NCBI GenBank assembly: GCA_017501865.1
Contig: JAFVWD010000145.1
Location: 1-9,522, forward strand
Direction of reading: 5' to 3'
DNA from: Clostridia bacterium
GTDB taxonomy: Bacteria; Bacillota; Clostridia; Oscillospirales; Acutalibacteraceae
DNA length: 9,522 nucleotides
Part shown: positions 1-6,171 of the stretch, in pieces
Numbering within the stretch: the stretch's first letter is position 1
How the letters are laid out: every line of letters starts with the position of its first letter
Notes under the pieces: model-generated
Database searches by the model: none
Told to the model about the DNA's origin: nothing
What the model saw: only the letters and a program-made list of their open reading frames with translations
Program-made: the position numbers and the translations under genes

Positions 1-30
1 CAAAAAAAGACAACCACTCGTGAGTGGTTG
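1..30 (-). terminator. Rho-independent terminator after the acetyltransferase operon
   Basis: Positions 11-19 (CAACCACTC) and 22-30 (GAGTGGTTG) are perfect 9-bp inverted arms around a 2-nt spacer. Read on the minus strand, the stem is followed within two bases by a run of seven T (positions 2-8), the classic form of an intrinsic terminator. It lies about 130 bp past the stop codon of the minus-strand gene at 161-721, with three other hairpins in between, so it may be the final stop for that operon. It may equally be one end of the palindrome cluster at 11-134. Confidence 0.6.
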
Positions 31-134
31 CCCGAGATTGTAATGCGGTGCTAAACTTTCAGTGCCCCTTTGAGGGGCTAAGCCAGTATTCGCCCCTTAT
101 AGGGGCAGAGCAAACCACCAGTTTACTGGTGGTT
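11..134. repeat. Cluster of four palindromes (possible non-autonomous palindromic element)
   Basis: Four hairpin-forming palindromes sit in 124 bp: 11-30 (9-bp arms), 64-78 (GCCCCT, loop TTG, AGGGGC), 92-106 (GCCCCT, loop TAT, AGGGGC) and 113-134 (AACCACCAGT, two T, ACTGGTGGTT). The two inner stems are identical apart from their loops. The two outer stems share an AACCAC/GTGGTT core. The arrangement is therefore roughly symmetric, outer-inner-inner-outer. Hairpins like these occur at the ends of IS200/IS605-type elements and their non-autonomous derivatives, and in REP-like intergenic repeats. No transposase is present, so the element assignment is inference; the palindromes themselves are seen directly. 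Confidence 0.6.
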
Positions 135-160
135 ATGATTTGTGTATTGGTATTCTTAAA

Positions 161-721
161 TTATTCTAAATGTAATTTATAGAATTTTGCCTTAAATGTT
201 TGTGTGCCGTCAAAGGTGCTGTATTCACTGTAATGGTCAAACACAAGACCGCACTTTTCCATTACTCTGCCCGAAGCAGGATTATCGACGGCGTGGTTTG
301 AAACAAAATCCTTTATTCCTTGCTCTTTGTGTGCAAATTCAATCATCCGTTTTGTAGCTTCGGTAGTTAAACCCTTGTTCCAATAATCAGAACGGATATT
401 GTAACCGAATCCCCAAGCACCCGGTTCTTTTTTGTCAGGGCCAATGCTGCAGCTACCTATTAAAAGATTACTTTCTTTAAGCACAATTCCCCAGTGAAAA
501 TTGTTGTCGTTGGGAAGTATGATATTTATCCAATACAAAACCTCATCCGTGTTTTTATAAAGATTATATGGCATAAATTTATTAACCTTTTCGTCGCTCA
601 ACCATACGAAAGCTTCTTTTGCATCTTTAGGTGTAATGGGTCTTAAAATTAGCTGTTCTGTTTCAAGAACAGGTGTGTTTTTTATGTATTTTATTTGTTT
701 GATTTTTTGTTTGAGGTTCAT
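161..721 (-). CDS. GNAT family N-acetyltransferase (RimJ/RimL-like)
   Basis: This 186-residue cytoplasmic protein should transfer an acetyl group from acetyl-CoA to an amine; the acceptor (protein N-terminus or small molecule) cannot be read from sequence. It has the layout of the RimJ/RimL group: the opening beta strand LETEQLILRPIT (about residues 19-30), a central WGFGYNIRSDYWNKGLTTEA segment (about 103-122) holding the acetyl-CoA pyrophosphate-binding turn (W-N-K-G-L-T), and the late motif N147-P-A-S-G-R-V-M-E-K-C-G158. Length is normal for the family. The ATG overlaps the stop codon of the upstream phosphodiesterase gene in an ATGA, and AGAGGAAG lies just upstream, so translation is probably coupled. 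It is the last gene of the minus-strand operon. Confidence 0.88.
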   Translation of the reverse strand: MNLKQKIKQIKYIKNTPVLETEQLILRPITPKDAKEAFVWLSDEKVNKFMPYNLYKNTDEVLYWINIILPNDNNFHWGIVLKESNLLIGSCSIGPDKKEPGAWGFGYNIRSDYWNKGLTTEATKRMIEFAHKEQGIKDFVSNHAVDNPASGRVMEKCGLVFDHYSEYSTFDGTQTFKAKFYKLHLE

Positions 722-1839
722 CGTTTCTTCCTCTTTTCTGTTTCAATAGCAATAAACGGAACAGTCATTTCTTCTTCGGTAAGTCCTGCGTGAACACCAA
801 CCATTTCAAAATCGCCTCGTTTATAGTCAATATTGATTTCACCAAGAGCAACTGCGAAAAAGTCACCTATAAAGTCTGCGGTTTTTGGATGCACTTCACC
901 AAAACCTAAAATATTTTCAGAGAACACTTCATCCTTTGTCATTAATCTGAAAGACTCACCGAATATTTTGTTGAATTCTGTTTTGAATTCTTCTGTTTTT
1001 CCGTCTTTAATAAACAAACTTAAAGCTCTTGGTTCAATAGATGGTGGTCTTTTCAAAAGTTCTGTTAATTGGGGATAGTCCTCTAAATATTCTGTTTTTC
1101 CGTCACAAAGTCCGTGGTCTGCAGTAATGATTACAAGTGAATCCTTTAATTTACCACAAAGCTTTTCTACTTCTCTGTTAATATGTAAAATTTGCTCGTG
1201 AGCTTCTTCGCTTGTTACTCCGTGACCGTGCATTGCATGGTCAGGCTGATTCCAATACGCATAAATATATTTCTTCTTTCTCTTTTTAGAAAGCTTATAT
1301 ATCGTCTTGCAAATATCTTCAACACTTTTGACACGATATTTTGAAAAGAATGCTACACAGTAAGCCGATTTTCTGCCCTTGACCTTTTCAATTCTTTGCA
1401 TAATGTTTTTGTAAGGAATGTATTTGTGAGCCACATTGTATTTTGCAGCAGGCTCACCGTTTCTTTGTAAGGTGTTTTTGAAAACTGCAACATTTTCTCC
1501 GATTTCTTCAAAGTACAAGTCCCAGCCAAGCCATCCACATTCCAATGGTGAATAGCCACTTAAAATTGATGTTGTAGCGGCAACAGTTGTTGATGGGAAA
1601 ACGGAAGAAATATCGGTTACATAGTGCTTTCTTAAAAAGTCATTTTCAGTAAGATGGTAGTTAAGTGTAGAAGTTCCCAAGCCGTCAAAAAGAATTACTA
1701 TAATATTTTTGTAGTCTTTTTCGAGTAATTTATCAAATTCGGGTAATGTTTTGTGTTGGCAATCCTTAACGCCAAAATGGTTTAAAACAGAGGAAGCAAT
1801 TGAAAGTATGCTTCTGTCATAATTTGGGTATTTAATCAT
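718..1839 (-). CDS. Alkaline-phosphatase-superfamily phosphodiesterase / nucleotide pyrophosphatase
   Basis: This 373-residue protein belongs to the type I phosphodiesterase/nucleotide pyrophosphatase branch of the alkaline phosphatase superfamily, two-metal enzymes that cleave phosphodiester or pyrophosphate bonds. All expected ligands are visible: D52 in the FDGLG motif, the nucleophile T84 in FPSTT, D200 and H204 in NQPDHAMHGHG, D241 and H242 in ITADHG, and H350 in VGVHAGLT. There is no signal peptide or membrane segment; many relatives act outside the cell, so this one is probably cytosolic. The substrate is unknown. The start is fixed by AAAGGAG, which overlaps the stop codon of the methyltransferase gene (gap of five bases), and the 3' end overlaps the next gene by four bases. 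An active enzyme is likely because no catalytic residue is missing. Confidence 0.85.
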   Translation of the reverse strand: MIKYPNYDRSILSIASSVLNHFGVKDCQHKTLPEFDKLLEKDYKNIIVILFDGLGTSTLNYHLTENDFLRKHYVTDISSVFPSTTVAATTSILSGYSPLECGWLGWDLYFEEIGENVAVFKNTLQRNGEPAAKYNVAHKYIPYKNIMQRIEKVKGRKSAYCVAFFSKYRVKSVEDICKTIYKLSKKRKKKYIYAYWNQPDHAMHGHGVTSEEAHEQILHINREVEKLCGKLKDSLVIITADHGLCDGKTEYLEDYPQLTELLKRPPSIEPRALSLFIKDGKTEEFKTEFNKIFGESFRLMTKDEVFSENILGFGEVHPKTADFIGDFFAVALGEINIDYKRGDFEMVGVHAGLTEEEMTVPFIAIETEKRKKR

Positions 1840-1844
1840 AGTGT

Positions 1845-2678
1845 CTACTCCTTTCTCAGCACATCAAGTGTGTGGTGTGATATGCCGACTAAATCCTGTC
1901 TTTCACAGGTTTTAAAATGATATCTCAGATACAAGTCATAGGTTTCATCATTCATTTGGTCAACAGACTCTTTCATATGGCAAGTATAACCGTCAGTGGC
2001 AACAAAATGCAACCTTTCCACATCAAAAATCTTTGTTAAATCCAAAATTTCGTCTTTTGTATATACCTTGAAAATTCCGTGTGGTGGAAAATATGCTTCA
2101 AGTGAAACAGGGTCAAACTCACCCTCTTCAATCAGTTTGTCAATTCTGTTATTCTTGAAGCAACAGAACATTGAGGGCTCAAGCATACAGTAAGCAACAA
2201 AGATGTATCCTTCAGGCTTTGTAATTCTGATTGCCTCTGAAAGTGCTTTCTGTTGTTCTTCTTCTGTGTATAGGTGATACATCGGACCAAGTAATAGTGT
2301 TACATCGTAACCGTTATCAGGGTAATATGATAAATCAAGGGCATTGCCTTGTTTGATTCTGACATTTTCACCGGGCAATGTTTTAGTTTTGAAAACCTCG
2401 ATATTATGCTCAATAAGCTCAACAGCATCAACCGGGAATCCTTTTTGAGCAAAATAATGAGAGTATCTGCCTGTTGCAGCGCCGATTTCTATAATCTTCA
2501 TATCGTCTTTCAGATACTTTTCAATGTATTTCACAGTTGTTAAGAACTCAACCTTCCCGTGTTTAGATAAAAGACGTACATCTTCGTCGTGGGTGTTGTA
2601 GTAATCAACAAGGTAATCTCCTGTAGCCTTGGGTTGCTTTTTTAAAAGCTTGTTTTTCAATAAATCAAATAATTTCAT
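1845..2678 (-). CDS. Class I SAM-dependent methyltransferase
   Basis: This 277-residue cytoplasmic enzyme has a Rossmann-fold methyltransferase core. Motif I is IIEIGAATGRYS (about residues 62-73, acidic E64 and glycine loop G66-G70). An acidic residue ends strand 2 at E87 (AVELIEHN), and GNALDL (111-116) and YDVTLLLGPMYHL (124-136) complete the SAM pocket, as in Methyltransf_11/25-type proteins. The C-terminal third (about 165-277) is a family-specific region with no motif I recognise; the acceptor is probably a small molecule, but this is not determined. ATG is preceded by AAAGGAG at good spacing. It is the first large gene of the operon and lies behind a small ORF and a terminator-like hairpin, so its expression may be controlled by attenuation. 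Confidence 0.85.
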   Translation of the reverse strand: MKLFDLLKNKLLKKQPKATGDYLVDYYNTHDEDVRLLSKHGKVEFLTTVKYIEKYLKDDMKIIEIGAATGRYSHYFAQKGFPVDAVELIEHNIEVFKTKTLPGENVRIKQGNALDLSYYPDNGYDVTLLLGPMYHLYTEEEQQKALSEAIRITKPEGYIFVAYCMLEPSMFCCFKNNRIDKLIEEGEFDPVSLEAYFPPHGIFKVYTKDEILDLTKIFDVERLHFVATDGYTCHMKESVDQMNDETYDLYLRYHFKTCERQDLVGISHHTLDVLRKE

Positions 2679-2685
2679 ATCAATT

Positions 2686-2692
2686 CTCCTTT
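2686..2692 (-). promoter_or_regulatory. Ribosome binding site of the methyltransferase gene
   Basis: On the minus strand AAAGGAG lies seven bases before the ATG at 2678. It begins shortly after the T-rich tract of the leader hairpin, so ribosomes can load only if transcription passes that hairpin or starts after it. Confidence 0.75.
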
Positions 2693-2738
2693 GAATAAAA
2701 AATAACCGGTGTAAGCTTTGCAGTAAGCCTACACCGGT
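2691..2738 (-). terminator. Terminator/attenuator-like hairpin in the methyltransferase leader
   Basis: Positions 2705-2718 (ACCGGTGTAAGCTT) and 2725-2738 (AAGCCTACACCGGT) form a 14-position stem with a single mismatch and a 6-nt loop. On the minus strand the stem is followed at once by TATTTTTTATT (2694-2704), giving an intrinsic terminator. It lies after the stop codon of the 35-codon ORF and before the methyltransferase ribosome binding site. It could simply end the small-ORF transcript, or act as a conditional attenuator for the three genes downstream. I found no second strong promoter between it and the methyltransferase, which favours read-through control. I also did not find a clear antiterminator pairing by eye. 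Confidence 0.72.
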
Positions 2739-2761
2739 ATAATCATATCGTTAAAAATAGT

Positions 2762-2869
2762 TTACTTTTTGCGAAATGAGTATAGAGGCATAGACCTGCA
2801 AGTATCATAATCATACTTTGCAAGCCAGGAATTAAGCATATCGTGTTTTTGAAGAAGATATGTTTTCAT
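2762..2869 (-). CDS. Small ORF (35 residues), candidate leader peptide
   Basis: This is an unrecognised 35-residue ORF, MKTYLLQKHD at its start and SFRKK at its end. It opens with ATG and has GAGGTAAAGG directly upstream (about 2871-2880) at good spacing. It follows a near-consensus promoter and precedes a terminator-like hairpin. The peptide is hydrophilic, with a basic C-terminus, three aromatic Tyr residues, one Trp and a single Cys; there is no signal peptide or membrane helix. A strong promoter, good ribosome binding site, position just before a terminator hairpin, and an operon beginning with a methyltransferase all fit a leader peptide for ribosome-mediated attenuation. It could instead be a free-standing small protein. 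Expression is inferred from context; I know of no family. Confidence 0.6.
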   Translation of the reverse strand: MKTYLLQKHDMLNSWLAKYDYDTCRSMPLYSFRKK

Positions 2870-2898
2870 AACCTTTACCTCGTTTTGTATTTTTTGTC

Positions 2899-2927
2899 AA
2901 TATAACACAAGTTTTTTAAGTTGTCAA
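2899..2927 (-). promoter_or_regulatory. Sigma-A-type promoter of the small ORF/methyltransferase operon
   Basis: On the minus strand TTGACA (2922-2927), a 17-bp spacer and TATATT (2899-2904) form an almost perfect sigma-A promoter, with an additional TGT extended -10 just before the -10 box. Transcription should begin about 2892, some 23 bases before the ATG of the small ORF. It is the best-matching promoter in the window. Confidence 0.8.
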
Positions 2928-3065
2928 GGAAAAGTTTAAATTTTCATTGTCTTTTTCACCAAAATCATTGTCGAAAAATAGTGCAAAACAGAGAAGTGTA
3001 AAAAATTTTGAAAAAAATGTGAAGTGTTTAGTGTTTTTTGTCATATATAAGTGAGGTGAAATAAA
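2928..3065 (+). promoter_or_regulatory. Upstream region of the ATPase gene: repeats and ribosome binding site
   Basis: This A/T-rich stretch separates the methyltransferase promoter from the divergent ATPase gene. It carries an 8-bp direct repeat TCATTGTC (2944-2951 and 2965-2972, start to start 21 bp, two helical turns), and GAAGTGT twice (2993-2999 and 3021-3027). TATAAG at 3046-3051 could be a -10 box, but no convincing -35 box lies 16-18 bp upstream. GAGGTGA (3053-3059) is a good ribosome binding site for the ATG at 3066. The repeats are candidate regulator sites only. Confidence 0.4.
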
Positions 3066-4547
3066 ATGACTGTAAACGATAAAATTGAAATGATTAAAAA
3101 AATAGAATTTGGCGATATTGATGGATACGGAGACCCCAATTTAGAACAGTATTTTTTAGACAGCGATTACTTTGAAAAAGTTGTCAACAAAAAGACTTTC
3201 TACATTATTGGAAAAAAAGGTACTGGTAAGTCCGCTATATATAGAATGATAAAGGGGCAAAGCTTTGAAAAGGGTGTTATCGTAGAAAACAAAGATTTTG
3301 GAGATTACCCTTTCGAAAAATTATTAACACTTAGTGATGATAACTATCCTAAACCTAATCAATATCAAACAGTTTGGGAAAATTTAATTTTTAATATCTT
3401 TTCAAAATTAATTTCTGATTATCCTGTTTTGGATGATGATAAAAACTCGTATTTTAAAATGATTGATGATTATGCAAAGACATGTATAGGTAATCTTGTT
3501 GATATGCATAAAGATATAATCACCCGGACGCAGAAAACAAATGTTGGATTGTCATACAAAGGAATACAGGGCTCAAACGAAATTGAAAAATCATTATCAA
3601 TAGGTTCTGGAGTTAATAATATTACTCAAATCAATTCAGTGTTACAACAAACAATACTTGAATATTTTAAAACATGTAACGAGAACAGAAAAATAATAAT
3701 ACAATTTGATAGGCTTGATGACAATTATAATCAGTATCAAAATATCGAAGAATACTATCAGTGTATTATAAGTTTATTTAAAGTTGTTTATAAAATCAAT
3801 CAAAGTTTCAGAGCAGTTAACATAAAAAATGCAAAAGTTGTTTTGTATTTGAGAAGCGATATTTTTAGGGAATTAGGAAAAAGAGATGCAGAAAGCGCAA
3901 GATGGACAGACTTTAGTGTTTTTTTAAATTGGGCAATTGTTAACCGAATTGATTGGGAAAATCCTTTGTTACTTCAAATGATAAACAAAAGAATATTTAA
4001 TTCGTTAAAATTACCCGAAATTTCATTTAATGAGTTGTTTGACACGGAAGCTATAAACTTGAAAAATCATAGTGGTCGACAAATCGATGTTTTTCATTAC
4101 ATAATTGAAAAAACAATGCATAGACCACGGGATTTTATACAGTTTTGTAAATATATTCAGGAAGAATGTATTTCAACAAACACTCTTTATTTTAGAACTA
4201 TAAAAAATGCCGAAAAAAGATTTTCCGATTGGTTGGTAAATAGTGAAATCGTAAACGAGATCAACCCAATCATCAAAGATACAGACTCATTATTTGAAAT
4301 GTTAAAATTGCTAGGGCGCAAGCCATTCTCTTTAAATGAGCTTTCTAAGCAAATCCATTTTTTGAAATCGAATGACTTTGATGCTATTTCTTTGGCTACT
4401 TATTTGTACGATATAGGAATATTACTAAATGTCGATATGAAACAGGGAACTATTAGATTCAGATCTTCATTTCGTAATGACGGGAAATTTGACAGAAATC
4501 AAAAAATTATGATTCATCCGGGTGTTTGGATTGGAATAAATTCATAA
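3066..4547 (+). CDS. P-loop ATPase, Sll1717-like family
   Basis: This 493-residue cytoplasmic protein has an N-terminal P-loop ATPase domain. The opening (NLEQYFLDSDYFEKV, then FYIIGKKGTGKSAIYRMI) is typical of the Sll1717 family, which is related to STAND/KAP-type ATPases. The Walker A is G49-KKGTGKS56, the Walker B is about 210-219 (IIIQFDRLDD), a sensor-like strand VVLYLRSDIF lies near 258-267, and an R-P-R-D-F motif lies near 352-356. The last 90 residues look like a winged-helix-type domain. Partners and substrate are unknown. Relatives often stand alone and some occur in mobile or defence-rich regions, so an antiphage or signalling role is possible but not shown here. The gene is monocistronic and looks more A/T-rich than its neighbours, consistent with transfer. 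ATG with GAGGTGA supports the start. Confidence 0.75.
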   Translation: MTVNDKIEMIKKIEFGDIDGYGDPNLEQYFLDSDYFEKVVNKKTFYIIGKKGTGKSAIYRMIKGQSFEKGVIVENKDFGDYPFEKLLTLSDDNYPKPNQYQTVWENLIFNIFSKLISDYPVLDDDKNSYFKMIDDYAKTCIGNLVDMHKDIITRTQKTNVGLSYKGIQGSNEIEKSLSIGSGVNNITQINSVLQQTILEYFKTCNENRKIIIQFDRLDDNYNQYQNIEEYYQCIISLFKVVYKINQSFRAVNIKNAKVVLYLRSDIFRELGKRDAESARWTDFSVFLNWAIVNRIDWENPLLLQMINKRIFNSLKLPEISFNELFDTEAINLKNHSGRQIDVFHYIIEKTMHRPRDFIQFCKYIQEECISTNTLYFRTIKNAEKRFSDWLVNSEIVNEINPIIKDTDSLFEMLKLLGRKPFSLNELSKQIHFLKSNDFDAISLATYLYDIGILLNVDMKQGTIRFRSSFRNDGKFDRNQKIMIHPGVWIGINS

Positions 4548-4692
4548 TTATAATTTGTTATCAAACGGGTGGATATGAAGAAAGCAAAAATTAGCCCCTG
4601 TTAATTTCATTTGATTTATAAAAAATTATATTTTTGGTAAAAGAGCTTAATGAGATAAAAGAATAATTTTTAATGTTGATAATTATAAATTG
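4548..4692. other. A/T-rich spacer between convergent genes
   Basis: No supported gene lies between the ATPase stop codon and the shared terminator hairpin. The stretch contains only a 9-codon ORF (4575-4604) and A/T runs; I see no promoter, repeat or RNA motif I would defend. Confidence 0.5.
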
Positions 4693-4726
4693 ACAGAGAG
4701 CAGAGGTTTTGTCCTCTGCTCTCTGT
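4693..4726. terminator. Perfect hairpin terminator between convergent genes
   Basis: ACAGAGAGCAGAGG (4693-4706) pairs perfectly with CCTCTGCTCTCTGT (4713-4726) around a 6-nt loop, giving a 14-bp stem. It lies two bases beyond the stop codon of the minus-strand AraC gene and about 145 bp beyond the plus-strand ATPase gene. Only short U-rich stretches follow on either side (ATTTATT on plus, CAATTTATAATT on minus), so termination strength is uncertain, but position and perfect pairing support a terminator, chiefly for the AraC transcript. Confidence 0.72.
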
Positions 4727-4728
4727 AT

Positions 4729-5910
4729 TTATTCAACATCATATCTATAGTTGGTGATTTGATACCCAACATCAGTTGAGGTGAAGTTACCGTGACTTCT
4801 TGCATACTCTCCGTTTTGCAAATCATCAAACGGAATAGCACCATTTTTGACAATATCGTTAGTTACCCAAGTGAAAATTGAATGATAAATTTTGTTGTTT
4901 TCTTTTCCTTTGACAAAACGAATACTGCAACAATTATTCAATCGCAAGCCGTGAACTTCATCAATACCACAACCGGCAACTGCTATAAGTTCATCTTTTT
5001 CAAACACACCATATTCAAGATTGTTCTCATCAAGATAATGCTGTTCATTGAGAAGATGGTCAATGTAACTATCTCTTTTGCCGTTTGCCCATTTTGTTAT
5101 AGAGCTTTTATCAGTCGGGCAAAGTTTTCTTATAACAATACCTTCGGGCAACTCATCATTTATATCATCATCAAGAAACAACGCTTGTGGAGTTACAGAT
5201 ATTTCGATATCAGTGCCAATCTTTTCAAGATGACTTCTCACTATATGCTCATCAAGATTCGAATAAAATGTTTTTCGTCCGGTAAATCTTCTGAGCCACT
5301 CAGATAACAAATTAAAATCATTTGTCTGAATTTCAAGATAGTATTTGCCATTTCCTGCATCACCAACACCGATAAATCCTTTTTCAAAATCAGCATCAGG
5401 TGCTACTATTTTCAATCCACAGTATTTAATAGTGGTGCAAAAATAGCCATATCGTTTGAAATCTTTTTCAAGCAGATAATCAATTACTGTGTGTTCGTCA
5501 ACAATTTTAAAATCAGGGTTAGTGTGTATAAAACGCTCAACAACTGATTTATCCGAGAGCTCACCTAAGTACATTATCTGATTTTTATTTTTGTTTCTGT
5601 ATTCGCTCGGTGACATTTCATAGTTCTTCTTGAACGATTTAATAAATCCTTCGTGAGAATCATATCCGATTTCTAATGCGATATCTAAAATAGATTTATC
5701 TGTGCAGCGAAGAAGATAGGCTGCCTTTTTCAAACGGATATAATTCACATATGCCATAACAGTAAAACCTGTATGTGACAAGAATATCTTATTAAAATAA
5801 TCAATAGAAAATCCTGCGTTCGTAGCTATATCACTTGCTGTTATTCCAGAGTTCAAAGCGTTACCTTTTGCATATTCAACAGCCTTTGCAATCAATAAAT
5901 TATTTTCCAT
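4729..5910 (-). CDS. AraC-family regulator with C-terminal GNAT-like domain
   Basis: This 393-residue protein (from ATG at 5910) begins with the DNA-binding domain. Two helix-turn-helix units span about residues 5-105: ASDIATNAGFSIDYFNKIF for the first and ILDIALEIGYDSHEGFIKSF for the second, ending in the family signature P101-S-E-Y-R. Most AraC proteins carry this domain at the C-terminus; here it is N-terminal. Residues about 110-250 are unassigned. Residues about 255-393 (IVIRKLCPTDKSSITKWANG through NGEYARSHGNFTSTDVGYQ) resemble a GNAT acetyltransferase fold, perhaps as a ligand sensor. The ATG at 5910 is preferred to TTG at 5919, because TTG lies inside a leader hairpin and neither has an adjacent Shine-Dalgarno sequence. 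The gene is divergent from the GNAT/NUDIX operon and may regulate it or itself. Confidence 0.8.
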   Translation of the reverse strand: MENNLLIAKAVEYAKGNALNSGITASDIATNAGFSIDYFNKIFLSHTGFTVMAYVNYIRLKKAAYLLRCTDKSILDIALEIGYDSHEGFIKSFKKNYEMSPSEYRNKNKNQIMYLGELSDKSVVERFIHTNPDFKIVDEHTVIDYLLEKDFKRYGYFCTTIKYCGLKIVAPDADFEKGFIGVGDAGNGKYYLEIQTNDFNLLSEWLRRFTGRKTFYSNLDEHIVRSHLEKIGTDIEISVTPQALFLDDDINDELPEGIVIRKLCPTDKSSITKWANGKRDSYIDHLLNEQHYLDENNLEYGVFEKDELIAVAGCGIDEVHGLRLNNCCSIRFVKGKENNKIYHSIFTWVTNDIVKNGAIPFDDLQNGEYARSHGNFTSTDVGYQITNYRYDVE

Positions 5911-5913
5911 GCT

Positions 5914-5959
5914 AAGCAATGAGAGCCGAACACCGCACGGGGTTCGATTCTCGTTGCCT
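5914..5959 (-). promoter_or_regulatory. Long leader hairpin between Shine-Dalgarno and AraC start codon
   Basis: In the minus-strand RNA, positions 5959-5938 pair with 5935-5914 at 19 of 22 positions (two G-U), leaving a very small loop at 5936-5937. The mismatches are 5925/5948, 5932/5941 and 5920/5953. The stem begins directly after a perfect Shine-Dalgarno sequence and ends three bases before the ATG. Folded, it would bring the two to about six bases apart, the ideal distance. It may also be an inserted palindromic repeat. Confidence 0.65.
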
Positions 5960-5968
5960 TCACCTCCT
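5960..5968 (-). promoter_or_regulatory. Perfect but displaced ribosome binding site
   Basis: AGGAGGTGA on the minus strand is a full Shine-Dalgarno match, but no ATG, GTG or TTG follows within 5-12 bases in any frame. The nearest plausible start, ATG at 5910, is about 52 bases away in linear sequence, separated by the hairpin at 5914-5959. Confidence 0.75.
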
Positions 5969-5976
5969 ATGTAGTT

Positions 5977-6005
5977 ATTATAGTTGTAAACATCGACCTT
6001 TACAA
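5977..6005 (-). promoter_or_regulatory. Promoter of the AraC gene with overlapping 22-bp dyad
   Basis: On the minus strand TTGTAA (6000-6005), 17 bp, then TATAAT (5977-5982) give a good sigma-A promoter. An inverted repeat TTGTAAA, 8 bp, TTTACAA (5984-6005) covers the -35 box and spacer, so a dimeric protein bound there would block or reshape the promoter. Transcription should start near 5970, placing the Shine-Dalgarno sequence almost at the 5' end of the mRNA. The AraC protein itself is one possible binder, although AraC sites are usually direct repeats; a MerR- or TetR-type protein is another. Confidence 0.68.
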
Positions 6006-6073
6006 GTTGATTATAGCTACAATAAACGAAATATTCTTGAACAAAAACGTTTTATTATTCCGAGGGTAAAAAT

Positions 6074-6136
6074 GAAATGCGAAAATAAGAATGTATAGTG
6101 TTTTTATTTGCATTTCTTTAAGATTAATGATAAAAT
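6074..6136 (+). promoter_or_regulatory. Candidate promoter and dyad for the GNAT/NUDIX operon
   Basis: TTGCAT (6108-6113), a 17-bp spacer and TAAAAT (6131-6136), with an extended TGA before the -10 box, form a plausible promoter for the gene at 6172; the -35 match is weak. An inverted repeat GAAATGC (6074-6080) and GCATTTC (6110-6116) overlaps the -35 box and could be an operator. A downstream alternative -10, TATTAT at 6144-6149, cannot be excluded. Confidence 0.42.
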
Positions 6137-6171
6137 TGAAGTATATTATAAACGTTAAACAGGTGGCTATT

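Noticed and set aside
11..134. CRISPR array
   Set aside because: The palindromes differ in sequence and spacing and there is no repeat-spacer regularity.
833..1078. Plus-strand open frame inside the phosphodiesterase gene
   Set aside because: Shadow of a gene whose complete catalytic set is intact.
4575..4604. 9-codon ORF with a GGGTGG upstream
   Set aside because: Too short and unsupported by context.
4882..5307. Plus-strand open frame inside the AraC gene
   Set aside because: Opposite-strand shadow of a gene with clear domains; no ribosome binding site.
5938..5961. tRNA-like T-arm motif (GGTTCGATTC) followed by TTCAC on the plus strand
   Set aside because: The T-stem would need an 8-nt loop or extra wobble pairs, no matching acceptor strand (GAAGGCA) or D-arm lies upstream, and the bases are better explained as one arm of the leader hairpin.
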